A stretch of DNA of 64,000 nucleotides from Fistulifera solaris (taxonomy: Eukaryota > Bacillariophyta > Bacillariophyceae > Naviculales > Stauroneidaceae), in NCBI GenBank assembly GCA_030295235.1, contig AP026123.1:2645952-2709951 (forward strand), read 5' to 3'. The stretch's first letter is position 1. Each line of letters opens with the position of its first letter. The notes beneath the pieces were generated by a model. The model was not told the DNA's origin. It made no database searches and saw only the letters and a list, made by a program, of their open reading frames with translations. The translations under genes and the position numbers were made by a program. Of this stretch, positions 35,078 to 45,805 are shown in pieces.

Positions 35078-35885
35078 GCTGGTCCAGAATATCGCCCAAG
35101 GTTTTCTGTATGAATGAAATACATCTGGTCCAGAATTTCTGGAATGTCCCAGATTTTCTGTATGAATGGAATACAGCTGGTCCAGAATGTCTGGACCGCC
35201 CTAAGGTTTCTGTATGAATGAAATAATACAACTGCTCCAGAATTTCTGGACTGCCTCCGAGTTTCTGTATGAATGAAATATTACGATCGGTCCAGAATTT
35301 CTGGACAGCCTTAGATTTTCTCTATGAATGAAATACAATACAATAAAATTTCTGGCCAAGCCCAGATTTTTCGTATGAATGAAAAGAAGTGGTCCAGAAT
35401 TTTTGATCACCCGAGATTTTTTGTATAAATAATGAAATACATCTGGTCCAGAATTTCTGGACTGCCTCCGAGTTTCTGTATGAATGAAATATTACGATCG
35501 GTCCAGAATTTCTGGACCAGCCCAGATTTACTGTATGAATGAAATACAACTGGTCCAGAATTTCTGAACGTTCTTAGATTTTCTGTATGAGTGAAATACA
35601 ACTGGTTCAGAATTTCTGGACCAGCCCAGATTTACTGTACAAATGAAATACAACTGGTCCAGAATTTCTGAACGTTCTTAGATTTTCTGTATGAGTGAAA
35701 TACAACAGGTCCAGAATTTCTGGACCATCCCAGATTTTCTGTATGAGTGAAATACAACTGGTCCAGAATTTCGGGACTATCCCACATTTTCTGTATGAAT
35801 GAAATACAGCTGGTTCAGAATTTCTGGAACAGCCCAGATTTTCTGTTTGAATGAAATAAAGCTGGTCCAGAATTTCTGGACCACG
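35078..35885. repeat. Palindromic satellite, block 3
   Basis: About 15 units of roughly 55 bp occur, each with the 19-mer GGTCCAGAATTTCTGGACC or a variant, separated by linkers like TTTCTGTATGAATGAAATAC. It is more regular than blocks 1 and 2 but shares the palindrome. Reading frames through it (HTENLG..FRNSGP) are repeat-derived. It ends only about 140 bp before the ATG of the FAD oxidoreductase gene. Confidence 0.92.
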
Positions 35886-36027
35886 GACCACCACAGCAAC
35901 ACTCCGCCGTCTGAACTGCGTGCCCGCCCGCTGCTTCGACTTCACGCTTTCACACATTTTTTCGCTTTCCCTTTTCTCTTTGACAACTCTTCCGTGCGAT
36001 CCAAGTGAACAACTAAAAACGTCAAAA

Positions 36028-38277
36028 ATGAGGATTATTCTGCTTTACTTCACATGGATATTTCCGTTGTATCACTGTTTTGTGATCCGCAGCAACAGCT
36101 ATGATTTTCGACAACAAACGCCGCTGATAGTAACAACGTCGGCTACAAGTCCTTGTCGTCGTCTCTCGATGACTAGTTCAAGCGTAACAACCGCCAAGAA
36201 ACAGCGTCCCCGTCGCAAACCTGCCGCTAAAAATGGCAAGTCTACAACAACGAACAAGCAGTTAAAAACTTGGAGAGTATTTGGCGTCGAAGTCCATCCT
36301 GATCGTCTAGCAGACATTCAAATCGATCATCGCAAAAGCACCCCAGACATTCCTCTTGCAGTCAGTCAGCAATACGTCAACGACGCCGTTTTAGAGTCGT
36401 TACTGATGAAGTTTTCGAAAAGAATGTTAGCAACTCTACAAGTACAGCTGACACATCTCCAGCTGTTCTTCTGGAGCAAATGGGTATCGACAATGTGCGG
36501 GTCGTTCGAAGATCTCTAGATGCACGAGACAAACGACGCGTCGACGGAGGTCACGGTCCTCGCTTCGTCTATGTATTAGATTTTGATGTTTTACCGGGCA
36601 GTAAGTTGCAGCTCAAGGAGCAATTGGGTCGAATGGAGTGTCTGACGTCAAAAACGAATGATGCCAAGTTGACAAGCCACAATCAAGCTTCTTCTTCTTC
36701 TAGCGATTTATCAAAAAAGCGAGTCATTATAGTAGGAGCAGGACCAGCCGGACTCTTTTGTGCACTGCAATTGGCCCGCGCCGGAGTTCACGTCACAGTA
36801 TTGGAGCGCGGACAACCGGTCGAATCCAGAGGCAAGGATATTGGTGCCTTGATACACCGACGTTCGTTGGATGCGGAATCCAATTTTTGTTTCGGAGAGG
36901 GAGGAGCGGGAACATGGAGTGATGGAAAACTCACTACACGGATTGGTCGGAACTCGGATGCTGTGCGCCTTGTTTTAGAGACGTTCGTTGAATATGGTGC
37001 ACCAGAGAAAATACTGGTGGAAGGAGCACCACACTTGGGGACCGATAATTTGGTGCGACTATTGCGAAATATGCGACTGGATTTACGTCGTTTAGGAGCG
37101 GATATTCGATTCGGAACGAAAGTGACTAAATTGGTTGTTGAAGATGAGACGACTAAAGGTGTTGAATTCGTGACACAAGAAGCAACGGAGCGCAGTGTCG
37201 ATGGCAAAGCTGTTACATCCAATGGAGGAGAACACGGGCAATTTTTTGGAGACGCTGTTGTACTTGCAACAGGGCATTCAGCCCGGGATATTTACGAGCA
37301 GTTACATGCTAGTGGGGTCAAATTGGAACCCAAGGGATTCGCTGTAGGATTTCGAATCGAGCATCCTCAAACGGTAATAAATGAAATCCAATACGGACAA
37401 GAATGGGGTCCTACAGTTGTGACCGGTAAAAAGATCACGGATGAAGTCAATCAGAAATACTTCGATAAAACTTTTCCTCCTTCACATGAGCGAATATCAC
37501 ACCAGGGGAACTTGCCTGTTCCTTCCTACCAGCTTGCAACTGACGAAGGCTTCGATGGAATCCAAGAACGAGGAGTTTATTCGTTTTGTATGTGCCCTGG
37601 TGGCCAAATCATTGCAGCGTCGACCGATCCGGATGAGCTTTGTGTGAATGGCATGAGCTTTAGCCGTAGAGACTCGATTTGGGCGAACAGTGCTCTCGTA
37701 GTCACCGTCGCTAGCAACGATACAATTCTGGACCCGTATCGAGAAGAACACGGTGTTTTAGCCGGCGTTGCGTTTCAAAGAGACATGGAGCGGCGTGCAT
37801 CTGTTATGGGCGGTGGAAATTTGACTGTTCCGGTCCAGCGCGTCACAGACTTTCTCGCAGGTCGACCATCGACCTCAGCTCCGTCCTCCTCGTATCGCCT
37901 TGGTGTCAAGCCAGCGGCTTGTCATGAAATCTATCCGCAGCCACTTGTGTCAGCTCTTCGCTATGCGCTTACACAACATTTTGAGAAGAATATGCCTGGC
38001 TATATATGTGAAGATGCTCTTTTGCACGCCGTTGAGACTCGAACGTCAAGTCCAGTTCGTATTTCACGAGATGACGAGACGCTGCAGGCCATCGGCACAG
38101 AAGGTCTCTTCCGGTTGGTGAAGGAGCTGGTACGTAAAGCAATTTTTACAAATATCACTTTGAAAATGGCCCTTTCCTTACTTTCAAACCACAGGTTTTG
38201 CTGGAGGAATAGTCAGCGCCGCTGTCGATGGACTTGTGGTGGCGACTGCATTACAAACGAAGCTGTCCGGAGCCTGA
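36028..38277 (+). CDS. FAD-dependent oxidoreductase, COG2509 type (two frameshifts)
   Basis: This encodes about 728 residues in two exons. The 65-bp intron is 38130-38194 (GTACGT...CACAG) and joins GEGAG to FAGGIVSAAVDGL. A hydrophobic leader (MRIILLYFTWIFPLYHC, then FVIRS) suggests a secretory or plastid route. Residues ~80-200 form the N-terminal domain with DNVRVVRRSLDARDK. The FAD-binding motif VIIVGAGPAGLFCALQLARAG is near residue 232. Further hallmarks are NFCFGEGGAGTWSDGKLTTR, VLATGHSARDIY, FCMCPGGQIIAAST and the C-terminal GEGAGFAGG. The physiological substrate of the group is unknown. Frame breaks occur at the T4 run 36389-36392 and the C2 at 38111-38112, each one base short of a continuous frame. 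Confidence 0.85.
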
Positions 38278-38439
38278 ATGTGAGCGTATTACAGAGATAC
38301 TGTTCCAGTAATCGATGTAGATGATCAATAATTTTTGCCGAGGGGCTTTCGAAGGGTACGTTATGAATGCTTCATAACAATTTCGGCTGTGAGACCCAAG
38401 AAATGCCGAGAGCGAATTGATAGTTTCGAATGCCACCTA

Positions 38440-38497
38440 CATCGATATAATTCCTACGGGGCATACGTAAAAATCACGTAGACCTTCGAAACGTTTA
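38440..38497 (+). repeat. Dispersed hairpin repeat, copy 4
   Basis: It has ATCGATATAATTCCTACGGG, then a weaker hairpin TACGTAAAAATCACGTA and GACCTTCGAAACGTTTAATG. It lies 160 bp downstream of the FAD oxidoreductase stop. Confidence 0.75.
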
Positions 38498-38885
38498 ATG
38501 TCTCAGTCATTGCACCTATTGAGCTCTTATTGATATAGTTTATTGCTGATTGCTACGCACATCTCATATTGGTTACTACGGTGTATAATGAAAGTGACAT
38601 TGGTGTAGTAACGACCAAGGCAATGATAACGACCTGCGGGAAATGGAGTGTGGCCAAAAATCCGAGTTTTGCGTTCTTCTAACGTCCGATGTGTGAAACG
38701 TCCTCTGATCGTTGTCAATCCTTTCTCTTAGATTAATGGGTACCGTACAGACGTCAAGCCGCAGAGTCATAAACCGAACCGTGACCCTTTTCTATCCCCT
38801 GACCATGACGACATGATGATTATTTTTCATTGCCTTCCTTTTAATGGATACAAGTTAATCACTAAGACTTGCGTCCTTTCTAATA
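38498..38885. other. Intergenic spacer
   Basis: No gene or further repeat is recognised. The 3' portion, ending in AGGACTTGCG-like pyrimidine-rich sequence just before ATG 38886, is presumed promoter and 5' UTR of the P4H gene. Confidence 0.35.
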
Positions 38886-40663
38886 ATGAGACGATTTTTT
38901 ATTCGTCTGATCGCTGCAGGCTGCTTGTTAAGCGCGAAAGCACAGCAATGCGACAATCGCGGAATTTGTGACACGCATGAACGATGCCCTGTGTGGCAAG
39001 AAGAGGGCCTGTGCGAGAAGGAAAAAGATTATATGACGCGCCACTGTCCTGTCAGCTGCAAAATGAAACATGCAAAAGCGAATGCTGCAGCTGCCTGTGC
39101 CGATGCTCATCTTCGTTGCAAAGTATGGGCCGACCTGGGCGAATGCGAGGTCAATCGCAACATGAAAAAGTACTGCGCAAAGTCATGCGATTTGTGCGAT
39201 GAATCTGCCCCCGGAATGGCTCTCGAAGAAGAGGAAGATCCTGACTGTGTCGATGATCATACCAACTGCGAGTTCTGGGCTGAAAAGGGTGAATGCACGG
39301 CAAATCCGACTTATATGCTTGCCAATTGCAAGAAGAGCTGCGGATCCTGTGTCAAAGTCGCTAAAAAAGAGAGCGCTACTCGTGTGCTGCACGGAGATGA
39401 TGCGATTTTGGAGGAGTCGACAAAGTACGGCGTGAAACAGCGTGCGGAGGGTGACAGGAGAGTTGAAACAATCGCTCGTTTAGAAGAGGCCCTGAACTAT
39501 ATGGAAAGCGAGCAAGTCACTCATTTGCCAGCGAAGCTGAGAGAAACTTGTAAAAATCGACACGAACTCTGCTCGTTTTGGGCTGTCATTGGAGAGTGCC
39601 AGAACAACGCTGCTTATATGGCTACAAACTGTGCTGTCGTTTGCATGAGTTGTCATTTGATTGACTTTGAAACGCGTTGTCCTCCTTTGCCAGATGCCAT
39701 CCCTGCCCTTTTGCCTGGTGATATGAATAAGATGTTCGAAAGAATTGTTGCAACAGCACCTGGAAACCGAACATTGACTGATGCCGAACGGAAAGAGTTG
39801 GCTGCCGACAATATGACGGAATACACAGTAACGGTTCATTCGAGGCCGAGTGATGAGCCATCGACGGAGATTAGTGTAGTAGTCGACAAATCGCTTCCTC
39901 CGTGGGTTATTACATTCGACAACTTTTTGCTTCCGGAAGAATGTGACGCTTTGATTGCACTTGGTTATAAATACGAGTACAAGAGATCACAGGATGTCGG
40001 TGCAGCGAAATTCGATGGGAGTCATGAAGGTGTTCAGAGCACGCGACGAACTTCGGAAAATGCCTGGTGTTCTGACCATCACGGATGTCGAAAAGAAGAA
40101 TTGGCGGTAAAGATTCATGAACGAATGTCCAAGGTTATGGGTATTCCTCCGGAGAATAGTGAAGACCTACAAATGCTGAAGTACGAAAAGGGTCAATTTT
40201 ATAGGAGTAAGATCGTGCGATCCTGAACAAGCGATATATCGACTTGGTACGACGCTCACTTTGTATTTCATCCATTGCACAGCCCATCATGATTACATTC
40301 CTCATCAAAAGGATAGACAATGCGGGCCTCGAATATTGACGTTTTTCCTTTATCTGTCTGATGTGGAAGAGGGTACGTGTCATTGTGCGATGAATGACAT
40401 CTTCTAAAATACGCGTTAATTGATAATTCGCTGACATTTGAATCGCAGGCGGGGGAACAAACTTTCCACAACTGAATATTACGGTCATGCCGAAGAAAGG
40501 GCGTGCTTTACTTTGGCCAAGTACTCTTAATGCGGACCCTATGGTGAAAGATGGTCGTACCTCTCATCAGGCTATGGATGTGATTGAGGGAACAAAGTTT
40601 GCCACTAATGGATGGGTACATATGTACGACTATGTAACGCCGCAAAAGAAAGGTTGCAACTAA
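38886..40663 (+). CDS. Prolyl 4-hydroxylase with four ShKT domains
   Basis: This is a secretory-pathway Fe(II)/2-oxoglutarate dioxygenase of the P4H alpha-subunit type, 541 residues in three exons. Introns are 40207-40282 and 40373-40448 (76 bp each, GT-AG), and the joined frame is intact. A signal peptide (FIRLIAAGCLLSAKAQ) is followed by ShKT-like six-Cys domains near residues 20-60, 75-110, 120-155 and 220-255, each with the C-x-W-A..GEC-x(5-9)-M-x2-C-x3-C core. The catalytic domain begins near residue 335 (WVITFDNFLLPEECDALI). The iron ligands are the H-x-D of RTHHDYIP and the distal His in TSHQAMDVIEGTK, whose Lys would bind 2-oxoglutarate. Likely substrates are hydroxyproline-bearing secreted or wall proteins (inferred). 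It converges with the F-box gene, with 90 bp between stops. Confidence 0.92.
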
Positions 40664-40753
40664 AGAGATTAATGTTAATGTAGTTGCGGAATCATTACTA
40701 TAAACAAGCAGATTTCTTCTCCGTGGGATTCTATTCTTTTTCTGTGAGGGGGC

Positions 40754-41834
40754 TCAGTCTTCCGCGTCGTCAATAAACGTCGGACCGAAATGCAAATCGG
40801 CGTTTTCGGAGTCACCGTCCGGAAGACTTGACGCACCCAAGTTGTATAAAAGCGCCTCACGCCACTGCCGGTCATTCGTTACAGAAAGCGCGTCGTCATC
40901 AAAAAGATTATTCTCAGGTTCGCTCGTCTTCTGTCGTTTTTTCGCTGGTTGTTCTCCCATTATCTCTTCATCCGAGATCTCGTTAAATCGTCTCCTACCG
41001 CTTTCAATCACATTAGTAACGATTCTCATTGTAGAAGTCATAGTTATGGATCCTTGCTTACGTGGAAGTTGGAAGGAAGCAAAAAGTCCCCAACAATTCT
41101 CAAGTAGAAAGCCCCAATTTCCATTGGGTGATCGTTGCACCACATACGTCGGCAAGTCTCTTCCTGCTACGTTCAGGCGTAGATAAGTTCCATGGATCCC
41201 TTTAGGTAAATCTAAAGGCGACGTTATAAATTTCCAGCGAACTTCAAGACCTCCGGAATGAGAATCGAAAAAAGGATCCATGAATTGAATCGAAGATGAT
41301 ACTGCATCGTCAACTTTCTTTTGATGCATGATGACTTGCTTCACAACCCCACAAGGAAGAAAAAATAAGCTGCCGAGCATCTTCGCCGGCATACCACGGG
41401 TCTGGTAGGGTCCATTCGGGTCCTGCTGCTTCTTTGAATCGAAAGTTCCAGATCGTTCCGGTGTGACTGTGAACATCATAACATAGCTCTTCGAGTCGAA
41501 TGGAACGTCGTAAACGAGCGTCTTCACAAGATTGAAGATACGCGTGCATTGCCGAGACTTGATAAGCAGGTGAGCCATGATGCGTGTCTCGAAGCGTCAC
41601 TGCACGCGAATCGACGTGCACTTTGCGAGCCCAAAGCTCTTCGCATCGTTGAGACCATCCAATTTTGTTCAAACTGAAGAGAAAACAAAATCTTCGATTC
41701 AGTTGACGACAATCTGACAGCGAGTGAACGTCAAGAAAGGAGCCTATGAGGCATAGGATCTCCTCTGGCATGCTCGAAAGGGAAAGAAAAGTCAATTCTC
41801 GAAAGACATTGTCGCTCTCAAGACGGTTGCTCAT
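40754..41834 (-). CDS. F-box protein (one frameshift)
   Basis: This encodes about 359 residues from ATG 41834. An F-box-like segment lies at residues ~20-65 (LSSMPEEILCLIGSFLDVHS followed by LSDCRQLNRRFC). It would bind Skp1 in an SCF ubiquitin ligase. Downstream is a conserved-looking domain (WNFRFKEAAGPEWTLPDPWY), a beta-rich stretch and an acidic C-terminus with a basic KKRQK patch that could be nuclear. The frame breaks at the run of six T's on the coding strand (plus 41360-41365). Removing one gives ARQLIFLPCGVVKQ and restores the frame, so here the run is one base too long. The target substrate is unknown. Confidence 0.8.
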
Positions 41835-42299
41835 GGTCGAAAAACAAGAGGCCTTCGTTTGCGATGCGTTTCAGCGATGCAGAAGAGTTGCGTGATTTGT
41901 TCTCTCCGCAAAATTGTGACGAGAGGAGCTCAGCTCTTGCCTCGTCGAAGGAAAATGAAAACAAATTGGTGAAAACAGATCTCATGGACAGGTTTCTTTT
42001 ATGAAGCACGAAAGAAAAGTTTTCGACAAGGTTTTTTTTCACGGTTCGCGCGCGCCTTGGAGAAAACGGGGTTCGTTACCGCAATGACATTCATCGTTAC
42101 AAGGGTTACAAGTAGAAAACGAAAATTTGTGTACAACGTACAACATGTTTGGCGTTCATGACTAAAAATCCAGTCGTGGACACTACGATATTACGCGTTG
42201 TTATAAACTAATTACACCGTGGGAGCTAAAAAGAAGTAACTTTGATCTTAGATCTCTGATCGTTAAAAAGATATACTATTACAATTGCCTGCTACGCTC
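41835..42299. other. Spacer between two minus-strand genes
   Basis: This is 5' of the F-box gene and 3' of the K+ channel gene. It has a minus-strand frame at 41818-42042 without recognisable features. It also contains TTCATGACTAAAAATCCAGT followed by CGTGGAC at 42155, a copy of the motif at 31009. Confidence 0.4.
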
Positions 42300-44765
42300 T
42301 TAGCGCTTTCGTCGGCTAACAGAATCCTTGAACAACTTCTTAGTTTCAGGGTCTTTTATGTCATTCCACGGTGTGTTGCCCCATCGATCTGCGAGCGACA
42401 AATCTGCCCCATGTGATGCTAATACTCGAAGAACAGCAACACTTTTCTCTGCCACAGCGATGTGTGCAGCAGTACGCTTGTCGTAATCAGCTGCATTTAC
42501 TTCGATTCCGGCTCTAAGTAATCGCTTCAACAAAACTATGTCCCCGTCGAAAACCGTCTGACATAGTACGGAGGCCGCGAGGCTTTCTGACATGCACAAT
42601 TCAGCACCGTTTTCGAGAAGAATTTCCATCGCAACATCATTTCCATTCTTAACTGCCTCCAGCAAAGCAGTCGAGCCGTGCATATCAGTCGCATTCGGAT
42701 TCGCCTGGGCGCATTGCGTTTAAAGTAAGATAGGCGCAACTGACACTCCACCGGAAAAGAATTTTGCACTTGCCTTAAATTCCAGTAATAGCCGCACGAC
42801 ATCTGTATTGCCTTTCATGGACGCCACCATAATCGCAGTACGCCTATCATAATCGGCATTGTTGGGGTCGAATCCTTGGTCGCACATCAGCGAAATTGTT
42901 GCCGTATCTCCTCTCGAAGCAGCGTAGAGGAATCTTGTTGTTTGGTCGTCCAACTGCTTATCCATATGCATTTTGACCAGATCCGCAACGGCCGTTTGTG
43001 AGTCTAGTCGCTGCTTTTCTTGTCCTTTCTCGATATCTAGCATGCTAAGGTATGATGCTTTGTCCATATCAAAACTTGACCCCGCACGAAGTACTTCGAG
43101 CCGCTTCGGAAGTGACACTAGTTGAGACTCGACCTTCTTCAACAGATTTTGGAGAATTTTGCCTGCCGAGCTTGGGTGATCCAGTGCCAGCTGCTTGTAG
43201 GCTGCCTGCGAGATTGTCAGCGTCTTACAAAGCGTCAAACAAGTGACAGAATCGATCTGCGGTGATTCAGTGAAGAACCCGATATCACCAATAAAATCTC
43301 CAGATTGCAGAAGCAAGCCCGTATCCAGTTGGTCAGCGTCATGACAGGACGATCGTGCGCGGAACAAATCATGCGATTCTCCTGTGGTAATTTGAGCCAA
43401 TCCACCAACCAATAGGAACAAATCGGACAAGATGGATCCCCGCTCAACAATATCTTCGCCCGGACTAAAGATTTCTACCGTACACGACGCCAAAAAGGCA
43501 TCGATAAATTGGGGTCGAATTTCGTGCATGAGCCGAGTCTGGACCAGTGGTTGCAGGTACAGTCTCCGCAGTATCTTGCGCCGCACTGCACTAGGAAAAT
43601 TTTGTAAAACTTTCTCATCCGACACTTCGCGGTTGTTGAACTCCAGTCTCAGCTGAAGCCTCAGCTTGTTTGTCAGAGTTTCATCGAAATGGTTCATTTC
43701 ACAGTATTGTTGTAGAATTTGTAGACTATCTCTGTATTCTCCTGTCTTTTCGTCCCCTTTTACAATTAGTAATGTGATAGATCCAATGATCCATGCCGCG
43801 GATGCCACATTTATTAGCATAAATACACTCCCCCAGAGTTGTTCGGTGGAATTGGCCGGCGAGAAATCACCATATCCGACAGTGCAAAACGTAACGATAG
43901 ACTGCAAATCATAAGTTGAGACGGGCTTCTGCAAGTAACCTTTAAGTATAGCGACAGTTCAACGTACCAGATATAAGGCTGTGATGTATCGCTGAAATCC
44001 TGTCATTTCATGTACACGCGGTCCCAACCATGTATCTTGATCAAAATCACGCAGACGAGCGAGAAAGTACATAGAGCAGGCTTCCAAATGCGTCAACGCC
44101 CAAACGGCCCCAAAATTACGCATCAACGTAAACCACAGTAATGAGACTCGTGCGTCGTACTGAAGCACGTAAGACAGCTGCTTCATTCGATACAACCGAA
44201 CGAACGCAAATAGGCGAAAGAGTGAAAACATCAAGAGGGTCGTCGGATCGCCGCCCCTTGCTTCGTCATTCAACCATCCTGCTAACCATAGCGCAACTCT
44301 TTCACAAGGAAATACACCCAAAAGGTCCACGAAAAACTTGCCCCCTAACACATATTCTTTCACAATTAGGGGACGCTCAAAAATGAGAACCTCTTGCTTA
44401 TAGAACGCCAGATTGAAGCTGATGAAAATGTCAATCACAAATACAGCTGTCAATAGATCTTCCAGGTTATTCATAATATTATTGAAATTCCCGGGCTCAT
44501 TCGAAAAAGCAATTTGAAAGGGTACGAGAAAAAGTGTAAAGATAGCCCCTAACGCGGTCAGAGTCCACCAGAGGCGATAAGAGAACATCCAGGGAAACAA
44601 AATCCCTCGAATATGATGAGCTTGTTTGAGAATACTCTGATCATACTGAAATGATGTATCGACTACTCCGTTCGGTCGCGACCGTAAGAGCTGCAACGCA
44701 TCAAATGTTGTTGACAGCAATGGCTGCCCTTCCTCCGATAGCGTTGTGTCTACTGATTGTTTCAT
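42300..44765 (-). CDS. Voltage-gated K+ channel with CNBD and ankyrin repeats
   Basis: This encodes 776 residues in three exons with an intact frame. Introns are 43902-43967 (GTACGT...CAG) and 42705-42773, a GC-AG intron with donor AAG|GCAAGT. S1-S6 occupy residues ~70-335. S4 has spaced basics (LFRLFAFVRLYRMKQL). The pore is SIVTFCTVGYGDFSP, and the filter TVGYGD indicates K+ selectivity. A C-linker and cyclic-nucleotide-binding domain follow (SPGEDIVERGSILSDLFLLV, then GDFIGDIGFF). Ankyrin repeats make up the last ~180 residues (NADYDRRTAIMVASMKGN, NATDMHGSTALLEA, NAADYDKRTAAHIAV). The layout matches plant AKT-type Shaker channels. ATG 44765 is the first Met; an upstream TTG is ignored. Plasma membrane location is inferred. 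Confidence 0.93.
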
Positions 44766-45805
44766 TCGGCTTGATTCATTCAAGTGGTATGTCTCGAGAT
44801 CCTTCCTTCGACTAGTCGATCATATTGTGCTTAATAGATTGCAAAGAAGAAGAGAAGATGATAGGAAAGAATTCATGATTGCAATGCATCGACGACGACG
44901 ACTCTCTTTCATCATCAACAACTTCTTCAAAAATGTTAGGAAGCAAAAAGTACAAGTACTCAGAGTAATTGCGAAAAACAACCACTCTGGTATGCATTAG
45001 TAGTTAGTAGAGTTAAGGCTATCAAGATCAAGGGTAGGCGATGAAAATAGAAGTCTGTACTTCGTACGCTAGACCTTGGCGTTTACACGGATTATACCTG
45101 GTACTACGGAGTAGAATACAAGTAGTTTGCAACTGGTAAAAAAAGAGAATTTTGCCATATCCAAACGCGCAGCCTTGCGCAGTCGCTCACTTGCTGTTGA
45201 TTTCTGTTTTCTTACTTTGTGGCCTACAGCTTACAGCTACACCCTCAAAGACTACAGAATACAGAACATTGGGAAGTTCGATCGTTGCAAATTCGCTGGG
45301 CCCCTTGTTGCTAAGGCCTATAACGCCTATAACTCGAAGTGTTGCAACAAGTGAAAAGTGAAACGACAAACGACACTTGCCGAATTGCCAGTTGGGGCAT
45401 GCGGCATGCGGGGCATGGGGCATGCCATGATGCTCTACCATTATATATTATATATTATATCAGCGATAAGTACCTGGTATTGATAGAAACGGGGCTCATT
45501 TACGTAGTAATTACAAACTACAAACTCCATCTTTTGTGACGTGGAATTACGAAGAATGACCGGTGACCGGTGACCCATGACCATGACCAACTGGCCTTGG
45601 ACTTGGAACACATTCAGTATGCAAAATTGAAGTACAGAATGGAGAGGAGTCATCGGCTTCATCGTCAGACGCACGTCAGCAGTCAGCAGTAATAGAACGT
45701 CCAGCGAAAATAGGTCTACATTTGAAAATTATTTCATCCGCCATACCCGCAACTTCTTTCTCATTCCATCACAATAACGAAAAGCATCCAACTTAAAAGG
45801 AAAAA
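44766..45805. other. Divergent intergenic region with low-complexity tracts
   Basis: This is the shared upstream region of the K+ channel (minus) and the cyclase-phosphodiesterase (plus). It has TACGGAGTA at 45105, a GCATGCGGCATGCGGGGCAT tract with GGGGCATGCC at about 45400-45430, a TATATTATATATTATA tract at about 45445, and GACCGGTGACCGGTGACC with CATGACCATGACC near 45558-45590. No gene is supported. Confidence 0.5.

Noticed and set aside
35078-35885. CRISPR array (regular repeats about 55 bp apart)
   Set aside because: The linkers are themselves repeated, the context is eukaryotic and there are no cas genes. It is a palindromic satellite.
36028-38277. Bacterial contamination or recent transfer of the COG2509 gene
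   Set aside because: It has a spliceosomal intron, a leader peptide and ordinary local composition.
2071-41365. Programmed ribosomal frameshifting at many genes
   Set aside because: The sites share no slippery-site plus pseudoknot layout and occur in unrelated genes. They track homopolymers, which points to sequencing error.
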